Assembly: GCA_028284705.1 (NCBI GenBank) | Contig: JANQRE010000048.1 | Span: 1 to 64,000, forward strand | DNA from: Paracoccaceae bacterium | GTDB taxonomy: Bacteria; Pseudomonadota; Alphaproteobacteria; Rhodobacterales; Rhodobacteraceae | Direction of reading: 5' to 3' | Length of the DNA stretch: 64,000 bases | Shown: positions 59,777 through 64,000 of the stretch, piece by piece | Position numbering within the stretch: position 1 is the stretch's first letter | How the letters are laid out: every line of letters starts with the position of its first letter | Notes under the pieces: model-generated | Seen by the model: only the letters and a program-made list of their open reading frames with translations | Told to the model about the DNA's origin: nothing | The model's database searches: none | Position numbers and translations under genes: made by a program

Positions 59777-60172
59777 CTAGACTTTCCAGAACACGAACAA
59801 CCCCCATGCGATGGCAATACCAAGCGGCCACCAGAGCGGCTGGCCCATGATCCCGAGCCACGCCAGAAAGATGTAGGCCGTGCCCAGAAGAGTGATAAAG
59901 AGGCGATCACCAAGCGTCGTGGTCAGACCGAACACGCCACGGCGCTCGACACCGTCTCGGTAACGTGTGATTTCCAATGTGGCGATGACGGCCATCGCGC
60001 CGAAGATGCCGCAGAACAGGGCGAAGGTGACTGGCGTCCATGCCATCCAGAAAGATGGCCAAAGCGGTGCGGTCCAGGAAAACCTCGCTTCCTCCTGATT
60101 GGCGACATTGCCCCAACCTTGGGCAAAAGCTGCGCCGGGGATCAGAGCGACAAGACAAAGAAGACGGTTCAT
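59777..60172 (-). CDS. glpU: DUF2160 membrane protein of glycerol ABC transporter (GlpU type)
   Basis: A 131-residue protein. It starts with a hydrophobic stretch (MNRLLCLVALIPGAAFAQGW) that may be a signal peptide or helix, then has three helices (FWMAWTPVTFALFCGIFGAMAVIATLEI key part, LFITLLGTAYIFLAWLGI, LWWPLGIAIAWGLFVFW). DUF2160 proteins occur in glycerol ABC operons (glpSTPQUV); their role is unknown. Its ATG overlaps the glpQ stop by one base. No gene follows on this strand for 164 bp, so the expected glpV is missing here. Confidence 0.85.
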   Translation of the reverse strand: MNRLLCLVALIPGAAFAQGWGNVANQEEARFSWTAPLWPSFWMAWTPVTFALFCGIFGAMAVIATLEITRYRDGVERRGVFGLTTTLGDRLFITLLGTAYIFLAWLGIMGQPLWWPLGIAIAWGLFVFWKV

Positions 60173-60969
60173 CAGACCCTCCCCAGGGCGAAGCCCTTGG
60201 CGATGTAGTTGCGCACGAAATAGATAACGATCGCACCTGGGATGATTGTCAGCGTGCCGGCGGCGGCAAGAAGGCCGAGTTCGTAACCCGCGCTGGACGC
60301 GGTTTTCGTCATGGTCGCTGCAATCGGCTTGGCCTCGACCGCCGTCAGTGTTTTGGCCAAAAGCATCTCCACCCATGAGAACATGAAGCAGAAGAACGCG
60401 GCGACCCCGACGCCCGCTTTGATGGTCGGCAGGAAGATCGTCACGAAAAAGCGCGGGAAAGAATAGCCATCGACATAGGCCGTCTCGTCCAATTCCTTTG
60501 GCACCCCGCGCATGAACCCTTCGAGGATCCAGACCGCGAGTGGGATGTTGAAGAGGCAATGGGCCAAAGCCACCGCGATGTGGGTGTCGAATAGCCCGAC
60601 CGAAGAATAGAGTTGGAAGAAGGGCAAAGCGAAGACCGCGGCAGGCGCCATGCGGTTTGTCAGAAGCCAAAAGAACAACTGCTTGTCACCGAGGAAGCGG
60701 TAGCGTGAGAACGCGTAAGCTGCTGGTAGGGCGACGGAGATCGAGATCACCGTGTTCAGGGACACGTAGATGATCGAGTTGATATAGCCCCAGTACCAGC
60801 TTGGGTCAGTGAAGATGACCCGATAATTGTCCAGCGTGAAGGTCTGTGGAAAGAGCGAGAAACCGGAGAGGATCTCGTTCGTGGTTTTGAACGACATCGC
60901 GACGAGCCAATAGATCGGCAGCATGAGAAACGCGATATAGAGGATCGGGATGAGGGAGCGTTTTCTCAT
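60172..60969 (-). CDS. glpQ: Glycerol ABC transporter permease (MalG type)
   Basis: A 265-residue inner-membrane permease with six helices. The ATPase-contact (EAA) loop reads VPKELDETAYVDGYSFPRFF. The N-terminus, LIPILYIAFLMLPIYWLVAM, is typical of MalG-like carbohydrate permeases. Assignment to glycerol rests on the operon (two ATPases, two permeases and DUF2160). It overlaps glpP by 4 bp. Confidence 0.88.
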   Translation of the reverse strand: MRKRSLIPILYIAFLMLPIYWLVAMSFKTTNEILSGFSLFPQTFTLDNYRVIFTDPSWYWGYINSIIYVSLNTVISISVALPAAYAFSRYRFLGDKQLFFWLLTNRMAPAAVFALPFFQLYSSVGLFDTHIAVALAHCLFNIPLAVWILEGFMRGVPKELDETAYVDGYSFPRFFVTIFLPTIKAGVGVAAFFCFMFSWVEMLLAKTLTAVEAKPIAATMTKTASSAGYELGLLAAAGTLTIIPGAIVIYFVRNYIAKGFALGRV

Positions 60970-61829
60970 TGCGCGTCATCCTTTGTCATCAGGGTGTAGA
61001 AGAGCCACGAGACCAGCAGCGTGATCGCGAAATAGATCAGCGACATTGCGGCGGCGGGGCCGAGATCGAACTGACCCAGCGCGATTTTCACAAGGTCGAT
61101 GGACAGAAGCGTTGTCGAGTTGCCCGGGCCACCGCCGGTGAGCACGAAGGGCTCGGTGTAGATGTTGAAACTGTCCATGAAGCGCAGAAGGATCGCGATG
61201 GTCAGCACGGTTTTCATCTTCGGAAGTTGTATGTAGCGGAAAACCTTCCAGGGGGACGCACCGTCGATCTTGGCCGCCTGATAATAGGCGTCGGGGATCG
61301 AGACGAGACCGGCATAGGAGAGCAGCACGACCAGCGAGGTCCAATGCCAGACATCCATGACGATGATCGTCACCCAGGCCGAGATCGGCTGTTGGGTCAT
61401 GTCGTAATTGATGCCGAGCACGTCATTGAGGAAATAGCCAAGCAGACCGATCTTCGGCAGCGTAAAGATGTTCCACATGGAGCCGACGACATTCCACGGG
61501 ATCAGCATCGGCAGGGCCATCGTCACAAGACAGACCGGCACCCAGAAGCCCTTTCGTGGCATGGACAGCGCGATAATGATCCCGAGCGGGACTTCGATGA
61601 TCAGGATCAGAAAGGTGAAGAGGAACTGACGTCCAAGGGCCGCTTGGAACCGGTCGGAACGCAGGATTTGTTCGAACCAGTCGAGCCCTTGCCAGAAGAA
61701 GACATTGTTGCCGAAGGTCTCCTGCACGGAGTAGTTGACCACTGTCATGATCGGCACAAGCGCGTTGAAGGCCACTAGGAACAGCACTGGAAGCACGAAG
61801 AACCACGCCTTTTGATATTCGGTTTTCAT
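60966..61829 (-). CDS. glpP: Glycerol ABC transporter permease (MalF type)
   Basis: A 287-residue permease with six helices, starting MKTEYQKAWFFVLPVLFLVA. The EAA-like loop reads IPDAYYQAAKIDGASPWKVF, and FVLTGGGPGNSTTLLSIDLV is a usual MalF-type segment. It pairs with glpQ. It overlaps glpT by 4 bp and glpQ by 4 bp. Confidence 0.88.
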   Translation of the reverse strand: MKTEYQKAWFFVLPVLFLVAFNALVPIMTVVNYSVQETFGNNVFFWQGLDWFEQILRSDRFQAALGRQFLFTFLILIIEVPLGIIIALSMPRKGFWVPVCLVTMALPMLIPWNVVGSMWNIFTLPKIGLLGYFLNDVLGINYDMTQQPISAWVTIIVMDVWHWTSLVVLLSYAGLVSIPDAYYQAAKIDGASPWKVFRYIQLPKMKTVLTIAILLRFMDSFNIYTEPFVLTGGGPGNSTTLLSIDLVKIALGQFDLGPAAAMSLIYFAITLLVSWLFYTLMTKDDAQ

Positions 61830-62899
61830 GGCTGTGCCTCCGTCGATATCCAGCCGTCGCGATAGAGCCGCGTCTGGTCGGGGCGGAAAGCCAGGTGGAT
61901 GGCCTCGCCCTGTCCGGGCACCTCGCCTTCAACGATGGCTTTGACGGCTGTGTCGCCGACCATCGCCTCGACAACAGCGTGGCGACCGACATCGGAAACC
62001 TTGCGCACGCGCGCGGCGACCCCTGTATCCGCGATGGTTACGAATTCCGGGCGAATGCCAATTTCGGTCGATCCGCCGTCGCCGGTTACATTACCTTCAA
62101 GCGCCACGGACTGACCTTCAAAGGTGGCTGTATTTCCCTGCGCTTCGGCGGCCAGAATGTTCATGCCGGGAGAACCAATGAAGTGACCGACGAATGTGTG
62201 TTGCGGTCGTTCGAACAGTTCCACCGGCGTGCCGATCTGCACGATCTCCCCCTCCTGCATAACCACGACCTGATCGGCGAAGGTCAAAGCTTCGGTCTGG
62301 TCATGGGTGACGTAGATCATTGTGGCTTTGACCCGTTGATGCAGCTCCTTCAGCTTCGAGCGCAGCTTCCATTTAAGGTGCGGGTCGATCACGGTCAGCG
62401 GTTCGTCGAACATCACGACATTCACATCGTCCCGCACCAATCCACGACCCATGGAAATCTTCTGTTTGTTGTCGGGTGAAAGATGGGCAGCTCGGATATC
62501 GAGCATGTCCACCACTTCCAGCATCGCCGCAATTTCGGCCACGCGCTCGGCGATGCGGGTTTCGGCGACACCGCGGTTGCGCAGTGGAAAGGCAAGGTTT
62601 TCGCGCACAGTCATCGTGTCGTAGATCACCGGGAACTGGAACACCTGTGCGATGTTGCGCTGATCGGGCGGCAGGCCGGTCACATCCGTGCCATTGAAAA
62701 GGACTTTGCCATCGGATGGGGTCAGCAGGCCGGAGATGATGTTGAGAAGCGTGGACTTGCCGCAACCGGAAGGGCCCAGCAGCGCATAGGCGCCGCCATC
62801 TTCCCAGTCGAGGTCGATTTCTTTCAGCGCGTAGTCCTCGTCTGCCTTCGGGTTCGGCAGATAGGAATGGCGCAGGTTGGAGAGCGTGATTTTGGCCAT
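61826..62899 (-). CDS. glpT: Glycerol ABC transporter ATPase, degenerate signature motif
   Basis: A 357-residue ABC ATPase with a normal Walker A (GPSGCGKST, 42-50), Walker B (VVMFDEP, 161-167) and H-loop His199 (YVTHDQTEAL). The signature motif is LSPDNKQK at 140-147 in place of LSGGQ. A C-terminal TOBE-like regulatory domain follows (about 240-357). With GlpS it should form a heterodimer in which the site using this signature is inactive. Start ATG 62899 overlaps the glpS stop by one base. Confidence 0.88.
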   Translation of the reverse strand: MAKITLSNLRHSYLPNPKADEDYALKEIDLDWEDGGAYALLGPSGCGKSTLLNIISGLLTPSDGKVLFNGTDVTGLPPDQRNIAQVFQFPVIYDTMTVRENLAFPLRNRGVAETRIAERVAEIAAMLEVVDMLDIRAAHLSPDNKQKISMGRGLVRDDVNVVMFDEPLTVIDPHLKWKLRSKLKELHQRVKATMIYVTHDQTEALTFADQVVVMQEGEIVQIGTPVELFERPQHTFVGHFIGSPGMNILAAEAQGNTATFEGQSVALEGNVTGDGGSTEIGIRPEFVTIADTGVAARVRKVSDVGRHAVVEAMVGDTAVKAIVEGEVPGQGEAIHLAFRPDQTRLYRDGWISTEAQP

Positions 62900-63963
62900 C
62901 AGGCAACGAGCCTCCCGTCTGGGCCGAAATAGAATGCCTTGCTGGCATCCATGAAGAACTGGTGATCTTCGCCAACTTCGTAGGGGTGTACGCCGTGTGC
63001 CAGTGACACCCAGCCATCCTCACCCATCTGGAAATGCGCGCTGGACTCAGAGCCGGACAATTCGGTGACGAGCACGGTGCCCTTCAGTGGCACATCGTTC
63101 GAAGTTTCAGCGATTGGCGTCACATGATGTGGCCGGATGGCGACGGTATAAACCCCGTCTGGCAGTCCGGCGGCGGTGCCTTGCATCTCCCACGTGACAC
63201 CGGTTTTCAGGCGCGCGGTAGGACCAGATTTCACGATCTCGGCGGCGTTGATCGGCGGGTCGGAAAAGACGCGCGCCGCCGTGAGGTTCTCAGGTTTGCG
63301 GTAAATCTCCGCTGTGCGACCGAATTGGCTGACATAGCCATCTTCCATCAGCGCGGTGTAACCGCCCAAAAGCAGGGCTTCTTCCGGTTCGGACGTGGCA
63401 TAGACCACGACAGCACCGCGTCCGGCGAAGAGTTCGGGCAGTTGCTCCCGCAGCTCCTCGCGCAGTTTGTAGTCGAGGTTTGCGAGCGGTTCATCGAGGA
63501 AAACCGCGCGGCTCTCTTTCGCAATCGCACGCGCCAAGGCGCAGCGTTGTTGCTGGCCGCCAGAGAGTTCCTGTGGGCGGCGGTTCAGCATCGGACGGAG
63601 CTGCAAAATGTCTGCGGCTTCCTCGACCCGACCCTGAATTTCGGATTTCGCCATGCCTGCGACCTTGAGCGGGGAGGCGATGTTCTCGAACACGGTCATC
63701 TGCGGATAGTTCACGAAGAACTGGTGCACGAGGCTGATGTTGCGTTTCTGCGTGGACAGGCGAGAGACGTCTTGCCCGTCCATCCAAATCTCACCCGAGG
63801 CCAGCGGATCGAGGCCCGCCATCAGCTTGATGAGAGACGTTTTGCCGGACCCGGTCTGTCCGAGAAGCACATTGAAATGCCCGGTTTCCAGCACAAGCGA
63901 GGTCGGCTTGATATGTGTGATCCCGCGGATCACCTTGCTGGCCTGTTTCAGCTCTACTGTCAT
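62899..63963 (-). CDS. glpS: Glycerol ABC transporter ATPase, H-loop His missing
   Basis: A 354-residue ABC ATPase with Walker A GQTGSGKT (35-42), canonical signature LSGGQQQR (133-140) and Walker B AVFLDEP (153-159). The H-loop His is replaced: VVVYATSEPEEALLLGG has Ser191 where YVTHD is usual. A TOBE-like domain follows. It is the first gene of the ABC operon seen here; the 37 bases to the window edge probably lead into an upstream gene such as glpD, which cannot be seen. Confidence 0.88.
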   Translation of the reverse strand: MTVELKQASKVIRGITHIKPTSLVLETGHFNVLLGQTGSGKTSLIKLMAGLDPLASGEIWMDGQDVSRLSTQKRNISLVHQFFVNYPQMTVFENIASPLKVAGMAKSEIQGRVEEAADILQLRPMLNRRPQELSGGQQQRCALARAIAKESRAVFLDEPLANLDYKLREELREQLPELFAGRGAVVVYATSEPEEALLLGGYTALMEDGYVSQFGRTAEIYRKPENLTAARVFSDPPINAAEIVKSGPTARLKTGVTWEMQGTAAGLPDGVYTVAIRPHHVTPIAETSNDVPLKGTVLVTELSGSESSAHFQMGEDGWVSLAHGVHPYEVGEDHQFFMDASKAFYFGPDGRLVA

Positions 63964-64000
63964 TGGTCGTTACCCTGTGTGGCAAATGGCCGAGGTCGGA

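Overview
This window looks like part of a chromosome or large replicon of an aerobic anoxygenic phototrophic member of the Rhodobacterales (Roseobacter group). The GC-rich sequence carries the right arm of a photosynthesis gene cluster (PGC) in the typical alphaproteobacterial order: bchYZ-pufQBALMC-dxs / idi-bchP-(pucC-like)-bchG-ppsR-ppaA / bchFNBHLM-lhaA-puhABC-acsF-puhE-hemA, then cytochrome c2 (cycA). Three things point to this group: a tetraheme pufC in place of pufX, the oxygen-dependent cyclase acsF, and a C4-type 5-aminolevulinate synthase.

Layout. 1-8230: the end of the bchYZ operon runs into puf (reaction centre and LH1) and dxs. 8273-14587: the minus-strand idi, bchP, MFS gene, bchG, ppsR and ppaA, with a 22-codon leader ORF before ppaA. 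14832-30064: the long plus-strand bchF-to-hemA superoperon, with most genes overlapping or a few bases apart. TGT-N12-ACA palindromes, the recognition sequence of PpsR/CrtJ, lie before bchF and across the bchG start codon. 30128-35995: a secreted beta-propeller protein, a VOC protein, cycA with a strong terminator, two small secreted or anchored proteins, an amidase and an MscS channel. 36046-45275: leuC, leuD and leuB, separated by a papain-like cysteine protease, a membrane protein, an EEP-fold protein, an NAD(P)-binding epimerase-like protein and its divergent LysR regulator; then a DMT permease and tRNA-Pro(CGG).

45452-57834 is an accessory catabolic locus of two divergent arms meeting at an IclR regulator. 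The minus arm has iclR, a DhpH/FrsA-like alpha/beta hydrolase, a BKACE enzyme and an aldehyde dehydrogenase. The plus arm has a quinone-oxidoreductase-like protein, a TRAP transporter (small permease, large permease, binding protein), a flavin-reductase-like protein, a PcaF-like thiolase and a FadB/J-like fusion enzyme. No acyl-CoA ligase is present. I infer that BKACE itself transfers CoA from acetyl-CoA into the pathway. This is my best candidate for an undescribed system.

58088-63963: a BlaI/BlaR1-like pair whose BlaR1 homologue lacks a penicillin-binding sensor domain, next to a minus-strand glycerol ABC transporter (glpSTPQU). The two ABC ATPases carry complementary degenerate motifs, so one functional ATP site is predicted. 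The substrate-binding gene glpV is not at its expected downstream place.

Limits: everything rests on reading the sequence and recognising families; no searches were run. Start codons were chosen by ribosome-binding site and family length and are uncertain where stated.
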